Positions 43,801 through 47,957 of a DNA stretch of 64,000 nucleotides are shown piece by piece. The notes below the pieces were generated by a model that did no database searches, had not been told where the DNA came from, and saw only the letters and a list, made by a program, of their open reading frames with translations. The translations under genes were made by a program, and so were the position numbers. Source of the stretch: Metridium senile (Eukaryota > Cnidaria > Anthozoa > Actiniaria > Metridiidae); NCBI GenBank assembly GCA_949775045.1, contig OX459098.1:12834707-12898706 (forward strand), written 5' to 3'. Each line of letters opens with the position of its first letter. Positions within the stretch are counted from its first letter, which is position 1.

Positions 43801-45271
43801 CACCGAATACGCTAGTTTCTTGAGCTTCTTGTACGAGAAGCTCCCAACTGGAGCTGGTATGGCTTCGTTTAAGATCCATTCAGTACCACTCTATGCAGCT
43901 ACTGTTTCATTTCTGGTCTTCCAGCTTCTGTTCCTACTTTTCGTTGCATTTTATTTTGTCTTGATGCTTATCAAGGTTGCTAAACAGAAGTGTCATTTCT
44001 TTCAAGACATTTGGAATTGCCTGGATTTACTTCTAGTGACTCTTAGCGTAACAACTGTGGTGTTACAGATCATTAAAGGCCTTTACACGTCTGACGTCAT
44101 CAGGCAGATCAAGGCCAACCCTTACAACGATCTAAGCTTCGACTACGCTGTCATGGCAATAGATGTTGAGGATTCTTTAATAGCACTGCTTGTGTTCGTG
44201 TCTACCTTAAAGCTACTCAAACTCATTAAACTTGATTTGAGGATTTTGATATTATCATCAACAATGGGTGTATCCATAAAAGACCTGGCACCGTATTCTA
44301 TAATCTTCACAGTCATCCTACTTGCGTACGCTCAGCTTGGTATTTTAATATTCGGCCGCGAGGAGGTCGCCTTTTCAAATGTATACAACGCACTGGCTAC
44401 CGAGCTACAAATGTTTGTAGGTGGCGTTACTGATCTTTGGATCCTGGAGAAAAAGAATCGTGTGCTGGCTCCTTTATATATCTTTTCTTTTATGGTTTTC
44501 ATGGGATTGATATTAATGAACGTCTTCATTGCAATTCTTGCAGAAGCTCAGGTTAACCAGGAAAAACGACTTAAAACTTTAGAAGAAGATTTTGAGTTTC
44601 TGGACTTTATGAAGAGGAAAGTAATGACATTTTTTAACATCAAGAGCGCAAAGATTAAAGACGTTCAGAATGACGGGGTGTTGGACGTTTTTAAATTTGA
44701 TGCCAGCAACCCAAACATCCAAAAACCACCATCACCGGTAGCAAACAACGAAATTGAACCTAAATTACCTAACACTGAATCAAGTGAATCAACTAAACAC
44801 AAATTATCCAGGACCAAAAAGCCATTCCTGAAAAGAGAACAAAATGCATATCAGCAATTGAAAACAGAGAGATATAAAAAGCATGAAACCAAAGTTGAAG
44901 AAAATGTTTTGTTAATACACAAACGTCTCAAGAAAATGAATGTTTTATTAGGCATGTTGGAGATGGACTTGACACACGAAGATATGCAGACGACACAAAT
45001 GTTGCTACAGATTGAAAGCAATGGAGGAAGTCAAGAATCTTCTCCCGTTTATTCACCTCCTCCAACCGAACGACGTGAGAGTACTTTAACACTGTCCAAC
45101 CTCGCTTTTACAGAAGACTTCGAATCAGAAGAAGAATTGAAGCAAGTCTTTCCTCTACTACCATCAAACACCTCTATGAATAGTCGTTTCAGACCAGTGG
45201 TAATGAAACGAGCTAACGTAAACAAATTTGTATCTAAACTAAAAAAGATCACAGAGAACAACAACAATTGA
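5028..45271 (+). CDS. Polycystin-1-family mucin/SEA/REJ/GAIN/PLAT channel-receptor, 42 exons
   Basis: This is a 4,390-residue membrane protein of the polycystin-1 (PKD1) family, which act as large adhesion-type receptors with a cation-channel-like C-terminus. Exons: 5028-5069, 5414-5444, 7611-7895, 8542-8651, 9345-9403, 10039-10169, 10830-11612, 12156-12265, 12981-13039, 13195-13325, 13917-14693, 15107-15240, 15857-15921, 16019-16170, 16523-16558, 21902-24223, 25653-25783, 26174-26241, 26315-26463, 26782-26808, 27633-27766, 27884-27948, 28078-28229, 29417-29452, 29848-29978, 30415-30482, 30550-30698, 31120-31146, 31249-31376, 31489-31553, 32087-32238, 32679-33441, 33614-34214, 34482-34688, 35123-35248, 36074-36292, 36932-37180, 38126-38821, 39294-39530, 40290-41648, 42610-42778, 43434-45271. 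All borders are AG/GT and all phases agree, which independently supports the model. Weakest points are exons 1-2 and the acceptor of exon 34 (34482 or 34494). PKD, LRR and WSC-lectin repeats typical of vertebrate PKD1 are not seen. Confidence 0.88.
6921..7067. mobile_element. Small foldback MITE in intron 2
   Basis: Ends TAGAGTACAAACACTAAAAG (left) and the inverted CTTTTAGTGATTGTACTCTA (right) form ~27-bp terminal inverted repeats; the inner sequence around 'accactaaata' / 'atttagtggtaaat' pairs as well. Confidence 0.65.
7339..7487. mobile_element. pogo/Tigger-like MITE in intron 2
   Basis: 149 bp, starting CAGTGGTACTTCTATTAAG and ending in its inverted form (CTTAATAGAAGTACCGCTG), flanked on both sides by TA (7337-7338 and 7488-7489). 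TA target sites and CAGTGGTACCTCTATTAA-type ends are typical of Tc1/mariner-pogo elements. Confidence 0.8.
7611..7895 (+). CDS. Exon 3: cysteine-containing WSC/PAN-like extracellular domain
   Basis: Encodes about residues 25-119. Key landmarks are HLGCLATRIRDPAIPEL near the start, then a Lys-Cys pair, GYRVFGLRT, GCFSGEN, and NNCLNGVGSGLSNDVYSI at the end. From memory this pattern (start with GC plus RAIP, middle GYKVFA, end NGVGGPWANDVY) recurs in many cnidarian secreted and membrane proteins and resembles WSC or PAN/apple folds; the assignment to one of these families is inference. Acceptor is ...attcaag at 7608-7610, donor GG|GTAAGT at 7896. The open frame continues into the intron only because of the CATT satellite; that extension is not coding. 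Confidence 0.8.
7935..8540 (+). repeat. (CATT/CATC)n satellite in intron 3, copy 1
   Basis: About 600 bp of 'cattcatt' and 'catccatt' repeats running up to the acceptor of exon 4. All three + frames are open and would read FIHS/SIHS repeats, but this is intronic repeat DNA. Confidence 0.9.
8542..10169 (+). CDS. Exons 4-6: SEA domain 1
   Basis: Three exons (8542-8651, 9345-9403, 10039-10169; 110, 59 and 131 nt) with phases 1-0-2-1 encode about residues 120-219. The product begins VFNLTVKVTDKNELFDIRLL, passes through WEIEWIQFRPLVNTGIMTL and ends ITTSALSTVTVEG. The layout (short alpha/beta half, hydrophobic strand, then a second half ending in a short V-containing strand) fits the SEA fold found in mucins and adhesion receptors. 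The GS[VI]V self-cleavage motif is not preserved: the turn reads NTGIMTL. Nearly identical to exons 8-10, from which it differs by a few residues. Confidence 0.7.
9428..9661. mobile_element. Foldback MITE in intron 5 (family also at 39545)
   Basis: Ends AATAGTTCC..CACAGTTCCCTGCGCCATCTT and the inverted AAGATGGCGTGAGGAAACTGTGG..GGACTATT; an inner pair is 'ggtagccggg.atttgcat' / 'atgcaaaggcccggctacc'. It is absent from the corresponding intron 9 of the duplicated block, which is only 155 bp. Confidence 0.75.
10178..10450. repeat. Imperfect (CAT/ATC)n run in intron 6
   Basis: Stretch of 'catcatca' and 'atcatcg' repeats. Its counterpart in intron 10 is expanded (13340-13900). Confidence 0.7.
10478..10770 (-). 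mobile_element. tRNA-derived SINE in intron 6
   Basis: On the - strand it begins near 10770 with GGTTGGCCTAGCGGTGAGAG (A-box-like) and contains GGATCAATTCCC (B-box-like), the two internal promoter boxes of RNA polymerase III in the expected order. The same family occurs at about 43170-43318. It ends only about 60 bp before exon 7. Confidence 0.7.
10830..11612 (+). CDS. Exon 7: REJ-like module, copy 1
   Basis: A 783-nt phase 1-1 exon encoding about residues 220-480. Landmarks: ECQFNGLSLYL, MAPLTCNLTG, YGTYLIGFQ, then a REJ-type block starting SPKLIVTSTPSS, with a conserved YFWYCRDSS and GGCFGTGPG. In the polycystin family the REJ region starts with the same order of features (a strand ending near a W-x-C, then GxCFGxG), so this is called a partial REJ module. 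Several N-x-S/T sequons suggest glycosylation. It is about 95 percent identical by eye to exon 11, with one long stretch showing no difference. Ends in QRNG at donor G|GTAAGT. Confidence 0.82.
11735..11790 (+). repeat. G-rich tract in intron 7
   Basis: Repeated runs of 3-6 G (ggaagggagggggttgggg, then further G runs) that could form a G-quadruplex. A weaker homologous tract is at about 14810-14890 in intron 11. Confidence 0.6.
11816..12150 (+). repeat. (CATT/CATC)n satellite in intron 7, copy 2
   Basis: Same repeat and same 3' flank (ttctttcagccattcattc, catgcattctcttttatata) as the array in intron 3, again running into a SEA exon. It marks the left edge of the tandem segmental duplication. 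Confidence 0.85.
12156..13325 (+). CDS. Exons 8-10: SEA domain 2 (duplicate of SEA1)
   Basis: Exons 12156-12265, 12981-13039 and 13195-13325 have exactly the same lengths (110, 59, 131) and phases as exons 4-6. The products differ only at scattered sites, for example SYITSS versus SYIARS and SLKNINGTYQ versus SLKNIDGTRQ. The intervening introns are also recognisably homologous. This is therefore a recent tandem segmental copy, not just an ancient domain repeat. Confidence 0.72.
13340..13900 (+). repeat. Expanded imperfect (ATC)n run in intron 10
   Basis: About 560 bp of 'atcatcatc' with 'ttattaccattg' interruptions between exons 10 and 11. Confidence 0.8.
13917..14693 (+). CDS. Exon 11: REJ-like module, copy 2
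   Basis: A 777-nt phase 1-1 exon, two codons shorter than exon 7, encoding about residues 581-839. Same landmarks: ECRFNGLSLYL, MAPLTCNLTG, YFWYCRDSS, GGCFGTGPG. Differences cluster at the 5' and 3' ends (for example FYCYKSNQIGVR versus LYCSKSYQIGVN, and RIFRALRLQ versus RVYLGGLRLQ), while the middle is nearly unchanged. Followed by a G-rich intron start, as is exon 7. Confidence 0.82.
15107..16558 (+). CDS. Exons 12-15: SEA domain 3 (type A) plus one-cysteine mini-exon
   Basis: Exons 15107-15240, 15857-15921 and 16019-16170 (134, 65, 152 nt; phases 1-0-2-1) encode about residues 840-957. Landmarks: FRLTSVNFTQALNDTC, VVEFEPGTIVNFTYQVS, GTLPGNVAVDPFF. This matches a SEA domain well: the strand before the turn, the PG turn, and the L-P-G-x-V-x-V-D-P end. 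The cleavage motif GSVV is replaced by GTIV. A 36-nt mini-exon (16523-16558) then adds AAGNISCPVNPS with a single Cys and ends in phase 1, leading into the mucin exon 5.3 kb away. Confidence 0.8.
15600..15750 (+). repeat. (ATC)n microsatellite in intron 12
   Basis: Uninterrupted 'atcatc' repeats of about 75 bp (about 15668-15745) inside a longer degenerate run. Confidence 0.9.
16664..16876 (+). repeat. (TAA)n microsatellite in intron 15
   Basis: About 210 bp of 'taa' units with a central 'tgataataattataa' interruption. Open frames of Ile or Tyr runs here are not genes. Confidence 0.95.
17590..19706 (+). mobile_element. Internally deleted non-LTR retrotransposon (LINE) in intron 15
   Basis: Frame 17694-18812 starts with a coiled-coil-like segment (ITLEQVKELISLAV, LKLKVDELEVKLNNIEQ), which looks like the start of an ORF1 protein. 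It then continues directly in ORF2 reverse transcriptase: FRPISTLPTFAQIFEKL, FGFRKCHST, FLDLSKAFDTVNHS, CGVPQGSTLGPLLFL, KIFADDTNIF. The endonuclease domain is missing, so ORF1 and ORF2 are joined by a deletion. The frame breaks at 18812 and resumes at 18814 (YPYISYAIEAWGSTY to 19293) with about 100 residues lost. The 3' end has a hairpin at about 19507-19550 and closes with an 'attct' run. It resembles the CR1/L2-like clade; the clade call is tentative. Confidence 0.85.
19845..20100. mobile_element. 256-bp MITE with 7-bp target duplication in intron 15
   Basis: Perfect 20-bp terminal inverted repeats TCGGGGGCTGAAGCGGAATC, flanked on both sides by TATAGTA (19838-19844 and 20101-20107). The inside is a degenerate tandem of 'ggaatcatgaatca'. 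Superfamily not assigned. Confidence 0.85.
20330..20870. repeat. Dispersed repeat in intron 15 (second copy at ~46905-47480)
   Basis: Shares long runs with the copy downstream of the gene, e.g. tctttccttgtaaacaacac, ggcggtga.ttgagctatc, gagagatatcgttgcttttc, and the same order of shorter matches before them. Both have a 'tctgattgg...cgcgcg' phrase near one end. No coding potential seen. Confidence 0.65.
20871..21901. other. Intron 15, 3' part: nothing recognised
   Basis: AT-rich sequence without coding potential, repeat ends or hairpins that I could support. Confidence 0.5.
21902..24223 (+). CDS. Exon 16: 774-codon Thr/Ser/Pro mucin stalk
   Basis: A single 2,322-nt exon encoding about residues 969-1742, composed almost only of Thr, Ser and Pro. 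The basic unit is a 15-bp or related repeat encoding TSTSL, TSTSP or TPTST. These build a higher-order unit of about 150 bp, best seen around 22376, 22526, 22766 and 22916. This is expected to be densely O-glycosylated and extended, holding the N-terminal domains away from the membrane. Both borders are phase 1, so skipping it would keep the frame. Acceptor is ttctag at 21901, donor C|GTAAGT at 24224. The repeat also leaves a long open frame on the other strand, which I reject as coding. Repeat number is likely to vary between individuals. Confidence 0.85.
24430..24515 (+). repeat. Short tandem repeat 'aagtcttttcgcac' in intron 16
   Basis: Four imperfect copies of a ~14-bp unit (tcttttcgcacaaa and variants) between 24437 and 24512. 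Confidence 0.75.
24905..25085 (+). mobile_element. 3'-end fragment of the same LINE family as 17590-19706
   Basis: About 175 bp match the last part of the LINE in intron 15 almost base for base: agcctccatgctcaat, ctataaaacatacataatag, ttagtatataagagcaaata. It keeps the terminal hairpin (atggaggct...agcctccat, loop 5 nt) and ends in 'ctat' repeats. This is a strongly 5'-truncated insertion. Confidence 0.85.
25653..26808 (+). CDS. Exons 17-20: SEA domain 4 (type B) plus mini-exon
   Basis: Exons 25653-25783, 26174-26241 and 26315-26463 (131, 68, 149 nt; phases 1-0-2-1) encode about residues 1743-1858. Landmarks: VLYFTNIIRLVGLVNISQS, DRHGFKGKVTNLQVLHFL, PNGSANYSGQ, GSLGNFTVDPNYWIV. The C-terminal G-S-L-G-x-F-x-V-D-P is typical of SEA domains. 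A 27-nt mini-exon (26782-26808) adds AFHMLTCKN, again with one Cys. Exon 18 has a weak acceptor (ttctaaag), but the equivalent exon 26 (30415) has a good one at the same place. Confidence 0.82.
25870..25908 (+). repeat. Duplicated fragment of exon 17 inside intron 17
   Basis: The phrase ggtcttgttaatatcagtca (and following gtctgcttt) from exon 17 (about 25698-25727) is repeated exactly at about 25874-25903. It is not spliced in the model, as it has no usable borders. Confidence 0.7.
27633..29452 (+). CDS. Exons 21-24: SEA domain 5 (type A copy) plus mini-exon
   Basis: Exons 27633-27766, 27884-27948, 28078-28229 and 29417-29452 repeat exon lengths 134, 65, 152 and 36 nt of exons 12-15 exactly. 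Landmarks: IKLTSVNFTQALNDTC, VVQFEPGTIVNYTYQVS, GTLPGNVAVDPFF, then VPRNISCPAPSS in the mini-exon. Protein and DNA are close to SEA3, indicating copying of the whole four-exon cassette across the mucin exon. Confidence 0.83.
28640..28735 (-). mobile_element. tRNA-derived sequence (SINE head) in intron 23
   Basis: On the - strand TGACTCAGTGGTATAATGGC resembles an A box and GGTTCGAATCC is a textbook B box, about 35 nt apart. The acceptor-stem halves do not pair as in a working tRNA, so I call a SINE head. Confidence 0.6.
29848..31146 (+). CDS. Exons 25-28: SEA domain 6 (type B copy) plus mini-exon
   Basis: Exons 29848-29978, 30415-30482, 30550-30698 and 31120-31146 repeat lengths 131, 68, 149 and 27 nt of exons 17-20. 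Landmarks: VLYFTYIIRLVGLVNISQS, DRHGFKGKLSNLQVLHFQ, PNGSANYSGQ, GSLGNFTVDPNYWIV, then AFPLVNCQN. The order A-mucin-B-A-B shows that an A+B pair was duplicated as a block. Confidence 0.83.
31249..32238 (+). CDS. Exons 29-31: SEA domain 7 with canonical self-cleavage motif
   Basis: Exons 31249-31376, 31489-31553 and 32087-32238 (128, 65, 152 nt; phases 1-0-2-1) encode about residues 2122-2236. Landmarks: YCTFKLTSVRFSLSLLN, VNKFEKGSVVTHLSASV, NGSLGSFQVDPKF. The turn GSVV matches the motif at which many SEA domains break their own chain between Gly and Ser. The six other SEA domains of this protein lack it, so this membrane-proximal copy is the one most likely to be autoproteolytic. Confidence 0.83.
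31639..31815. mobile_element. pogo/Tigger-like MITE in intron 30
   Basis: 177 bp with ends CAGTGGTACCTTTATTAAGC and the inverted form (CTTAATAGAGTTACCACTG), flanked by TA on both sides (31637-31638, 31816-31817). Same family as 7339-7487. Confidence 0.8.
32440..32600 (-). mobile_element. Retroelement fragment with hammerhead-like core in intron 31
   Basis: On the - strand (32554 to 32523) the sequence reads CTGATGA, T, then stem GGCGG..CTGCC, then GAAAC. This is the order of the hammerhead ribozyme core (CUGANGA, stem II, GAAA), which is known from Penelope-like retroelements, but with one extra T before stem II. Element borders are unclear. Confidence 0.4.
32679..34214 (+). CDS. Exons 32-33: REJ region
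   Basis: Exon 32 (32679-33441) and exon 33 (33614-34214) encode about residues 2237-2691. REJ (receptor for egg jelly) regions are the hallmark of polycystin-1 and sperm REJ proteins. Seen here: a first half resembling exons 7 and 11 (FTWLCRK, SGCFGTG), a Cys-rich stretch CNTNCGP and CPEDCD, and the strongly conserved NAPPYGGSCFISPQTGEAL followed by FSLTCRDWSDPEKPLGYQF. This is the only full-length REJ region of the protein; exons 7 and 11 are partial relatives. Confidence 0.87.
34482..39530 (+). CDS. Exons 34-39: GAIN domain, GPS cleavage site and first membrane segment
   Basis: Exons 34482-34688, 35123-35248, 36074-36292, 36932-37180, 38126-38821 and 39294-39530, all phase 0, encode about residues 2692-3269. 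The helical first part and the beta-rich second part fit a GAIN domain, which cleaves itself at the GPS. The GPS spans the exon 38/39 junction: CLYWSTSLEKW, GCVV, then IQCLCNHLSTFGG. The predicted cut is between Leu and Ser of CNHL|STF, the usual HL|S/T site. The first membrane segment follows (FSVIIFTAVLFLLYLIILVW), then a basic RRADKKDKAK stop-transfer. The acceptor of exon 34 could be at 34481 (better pyrimidine tract) or 34493. Confidence 0.85.
35340..35655 (+). mobile_element. tRNA-derived SINE in intron 35
   Basis: Head with A-box-like TGATGGTCTAGTGGTCAGGG and B-box-like GGGATCGATTTCC, followed by a tRNA-unrelated body (gactttgggcaagacacttt, gataaggacgtaaagcc) and an AT-rich tail. The phrase 'gggcaagacactttac' is common in metazoan tRNA-SINEs. 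Confidence 0.75.
37339..37550. mobile_element. Penelope-like foldback with 12-bp target duplication in intron 37
   Basis: Two arms (gatgaaatttgtaacaccgt...gggctaaagctcgaaacg) pair around 37414. The element is flanked by ACTAAACAATCA on both sides (37327-37338 and 37551-37562). The right part ends caccgacgcagcctatacta..gtttactcgctagtttc, which recurs as a tandem array at 63289-63595. The 'gctcgaaacgtcag' box resembles the GAAAC/GUC end of a hammerhead motif; Penelope-like origin is inferred from this. Confidence 0.7.
37720..37832 (+). mobile_element. tRNA-like SINE head in intron 37
   Basis: TGCGGTGTAGTGGTTAACCC (A-box-like) and GGGTTTGAGTCCCGCC (B-box-like) are spaced as in a tRNA. A related A-box phrase (aaggtgtagtggttaacc) occurs at about 63929. 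It directly abuts the next MITE. Confidence 0.5.
37833..38066. mobile_element. Foldback MITE in intron 37 (family also at 55067)
   Basis: Terminal inverted repeats of about 30 bp (TATACACCTACTTGCAGTAA.. / ..TTGCAAGTAGGTGTATA) and an inner pair (atagaacatttgtgatttag / ctaaatcacagatgttctat). It lies 60 bp before exon 38. Confidence 0.75.
38818..39000 (+). repeat. Tandem duplication of the exon 38 donor region
   Basis: The 58 bp after the exon 38 border (gtggtaagtagat..gaatcaa..gagaggtgttttgg) recur 126 bp downstream (atggtaagcagt..atcaaaagagaggggtttt). The copy carries a second donor-like site ATG|GTAAGC at about 38947. Confidence 0.6.
39068..39214. mobile_element. Small MITE-like element in intron 38
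   Basis: TTAAGGTATGGAC at the left is matched by GGTCCATACCTAA at the right; inner phrases 'agcgct...' / 'agcgcttgat' are imperfect repeats. Confidence 0.4.
39545..39777. mobile_element. Foldback MITE in intron 39, 14 bp after the exon 39 donor
   Basis: Same family as 9428-9661: gttccctgcgccat at the left, aagatggcgtaggaaacc at the right, with inner cgagacgaacgttgagcttg / caagcttaacgttcatcttg. Confidence 0.75.
40290..41648 (+). CDS. Exon 40: PLAT domain and membrane segments 2-6
   Basis: A 1,359-nt phase 0 exon encoding about residues 3270-3722. The PLAT/LH2 domain is at the start: SYEITIETGLWFRSGTTANV, GRGNIDQFIIHT, VRIWHDNSGENPSWLLRRI, WNFPCNRWL. PLAT domains sit in the first cytoplasmic loop of polycystin-1 proteins and bind lipids or partner proteins. 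Five hydrophobic segments follow, beginning at CCLSLLFSAMIANAMFY, RQIIIGVQSGLIVAP, FLKFVAYLLSLLCVIASA, MKIIIIAVIFALIAS and IALYLVFFILLCLVCYG, with basic and serine-rich loops between. Confidence 0.9.
42184..42327. mobile_element. 144-bp MITE with 7-bp target duplication in intron 40
   Basis: Ends AGCCTACTCCGGGTCCTAA and ..TTATGACCTGGAGTAGGCCT are imperfect inverted repeats. GACATTA flanks both sides (42177-42183 and 42328-42334). The inside is a run of 'ggcgatttt' units on both orientations. Confidence 0.75.
42610..45271 (+). CDS. Exons 41-42: polycystin loop, channel segments 7-11 and coiled-coil tail
   Basis: Exons 42610-42778 and 43434-45271 encode about residues 3723-4390 and the stop. 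The extracellular polycystin (TOP) domain shows HIYSGGGYVAHLG and WLDPRSSAVLIVFSVFNVN. Membrane segments 7-11 include the S4-like LKLLKLIKLDLR and the pore region AYAQLGILIFG, ELQMFVGGVTDL, LILMNVFIAILAEAQ. Where PKD2 has an acidic Leu-Gly-Asp filter, this protein has Val-Gly-Gly, more like receptor-type polycystin-1 subunits; whether it conducts alone is unknown. The cytoplasmic tail has no EF hand but ends in a charged helix (YKKHETKVEENVLLIHKRLK) that could form the coiled coil used for pairing with a PKD2 partner. Confidence 0.9.
43170..43318 (-). mobile_element. tRNA-derived SINE in intron 41
   Basis: - strand copy of the family at 10478-10770: same 'gccagcgctct.aacgctaggc' head, same 'gcgcagggaatc' box and same tail (ccggagaaaatcccacatgg). 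Confidence 0.65.
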
Positions 45272-45490
45272 ACAACAATATAGACACAGGATTTTTATTT
45301 CAACACACACGCAGACCGGTATCTGAGAAGCTTAATAACAAGTAAACAGAAAGGATCATGCACAAACGTTTTGTACAGACATCTTATATTGATCTAAAAT
45401 AACTATATACATTTTTTTTATTACTTTAGAGTTATATAAGACTGCAAGCAGTCCCCGCTTTTCACTCCAGATTCAGGAAATTTTAACTTT

Positions 45491-45496
45491 AATAAA
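45491..45496 (+). terminator. Candidate poly(A) signal of the polycystin gene
   Basis: AATAAA about 220 nt after the stop codon. Further AATAAA sites occur downstream (around 46444), so the 3' end is not fixed by sequence alone. Confidence 0.4.
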
Positions 45497-45996
45497 CGAA
45501 CGAGCTTATTTTAAAAATGCTCATTTCTCTCGTTTTCCTCGGAATCTGGAGGGAAAAGAAGGGACTGTCCATAGTCTAGAATTATATATATTTACACATT
45601 TTAAATTTGTAAAAAAGTTATACAAACATTATTGTAAATGTTACTCAAAATAACTAAAAAGCTAATCTAGTTGAGTAACACATTTTATGAATTTTACAGC
45701 ATGCATGAAGACTAATTATGTTATTTGACTTATATATTAGTTGCAGTAAAATAGTACAATGAAATCAAGAAGCCAGAAAGACAAACTAATAAATGTAAAA
45801 TCGACAGGATAACGTAATAACGAATAAAAAAATATCCTATTCTAATCATTAAACTATTATAAATTCTAAATAGAAATATATTGCCAAAAATTCTGGACAT
45901 TGCGCGCCCGCGTTAAGTTAGCGGCTTTCTCGTATTATGCGAACGCAAACAAACATTGCGAAAAGGCTTACTTAAAAATGTGTTGTTCAAAAATTA

Positions 45997-46257
45997 CACT
46001 GCAAAAACGGCTGAGTAGATACACCTCACTATATTGAGTTAATCATGCATGCAGGATGACACTTTATAGTGAGTTAACCCAACTCCATTGTGAGTATTAA
46101 ACTCAATATATTGAGTACATTGTACTCAGTGGCCGTCTACATTTGTGTTTACTCTTAATATCAATGAGTTGGGTTAACTCACTAAAAAGTGTCATCCTGA
46201 ATGCATGCATGATTAACTCAATATAGTGAAGTGATCTACTCAGCCGTTTTTGCAGTG
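45997..46257. mobile_element. Foldback MITE in the 3' flank of the polycystin gene
   Basis: Ends CACTGCAAAAACGGCTGAGT and the inverted form (ACTCAGCCGTTTTTGCAGTG) with TA on both sides. Arms extend through 'cactatattgagttaatcat' and 'gttaacccaactc'. A decayed relative lies at about 62280-62480 (gaattgggtttactcactat, aagtgtcatcctgaa). Confidence 0.75.
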
Positions 46258-46904
46258 TATATTACAGAATAACATTTCTTCTGGTCTACTTACCAATTTC
46301 AGCCCGTGGAAATTGTGTGTTTTAATTAGATTCAATTTCGATTTCAAGTTTGATAATATGTACATTTTGGCCTTAAAATACCAAATGCAAATTTCACACC
46401 ATCTCGTCTTGAAAGTTAATATACCAAGTATTGATACAGCTGTAAATAAATGATTGTGTAGCCGGTAGTTCCATGTTCTAGCTCAGTGCGAAAGCCTTGT
46501 GTTAAGCTATATTTTGATACCAAAAATAGCCGATGAACTAGGATTACAGAGGAGAAAAAGAGGACTTTTTTGCTTAAAATTGGGTCATGATTAGCTCAAT
46601 ATTTTTGAAAAGAGTAAATGATACGTAATGCTTTTTTCTGGAGTTTTACTATAGGGACTGTACATTAGTGATAAAGGTTAATCCCCAAATATTTATTGAA
46701 TATGTTAGATGAGAATAGCATATCATGCCTACAAAAAGTCACGACATAACAAATTAAATGCCAATCGTCTCATGAACAAAGGTGGATTAATTTTCCACAA
46801 AACACGTGCATAAAAAAAAATGTCATGAGATAACAAATAAAATGCCAATCGTCTCATGAACAAGGGTGGACTAACTTTTTAACAAAACGTGCATAAAATA
46901 CAAT

Positions 46905-47655
46905 TATAACATATGCAAGTAGAATCGCGCGCTCTGATTGGCTTATTTTTTATTGACAAGAAATGGATATCCCATAGAGATGTCCCATAGAGATTTAATG
47001 TGAGGCTTTCAAGTTCGCTATTGCAAATTTTTACTTTTTTTGAGACAAAAACAAATTAAAATGGCCGCATTGGACGACAGCAACGACTTTCTTGTTTTGC
47101 TTTCGACATATTTGAAGAAAATGTTGAGCCAGTGGAGGAAAAAGGCGAAAAACTTCGAAAAAGGTCGACCAAAACCTACAAAAATTTGCAAATAGGTGGC
47201 GAGCATTGGTTGTTTTTGCATACATTTTAATAAGCAAAAGTTGAGAAAATCAAATCAGATTGCAAAAACTCCAGAGAGAATACACAAAAGGGTATTATTT
47301 TAATTCTCTAAAGAATATAAAGCTCGTTCACATACCTCGATAATAGTTGAAAACAATAGTTTTAGTTTTTATCTTTCCTTGTAAACAACACGGCGGTGAG
47401 TTGAGCTATCTTTTGTTGAGAGATATCGTTGCTTTTCAGTTACTTTTAAAAAGCTGTAAAATTCACGATAAGTTTTTCTACAAAGTTAACAACGTTTTTG
47501 AAGTCAGGAAGTGTTCTTGTCTTTCTTTGTCTGCATACAAAAGGTTCAAAAATCTTGGAAAAGGTCTGGTAGCTAGAGTCGCACTCGGCTAAAGCCTCGT
47601 GCGACTCTTACGCTACCATCGTGCTTCCAGAACTGGATATACGCACGCTAATTAT
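46905..47655. repeat. Dispersed repeat, copy 2 (see 20330-20870)
   Basis: Matches intron 15 copy in several blocks and extends further, ending in a small hairpin 'agagtcgcactcggct..agcctcgtgcgactct'. It interrupts the minisatellite. Confidence 0.6.
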
Positions 47656-47957
47656 CGACCATTCCTTTAAAACAAAATGCCATGAGATAACAAATAAAAT
47701 GCCATGAGATAACAAATAAAATGCCATTCGTGTATGATTGAACAAAAGTGGACTAATTTTCCACAAATTGCGAAGCAAAAAAATGTAATAAAGGCCAAAT
47801 AAACAGCAACTCAATAAACCAAAGTTTTATGAGGCAAAACACAATGAAACAAAGCACTCGGCAAACAAATTGCGAGGCAAGATAGCATATAATGCATACA
47901 AACGTGCAACTTACGGGCCCGAGAAAAAAGCACTTCACAAACCCGGTGTTTATGTGG

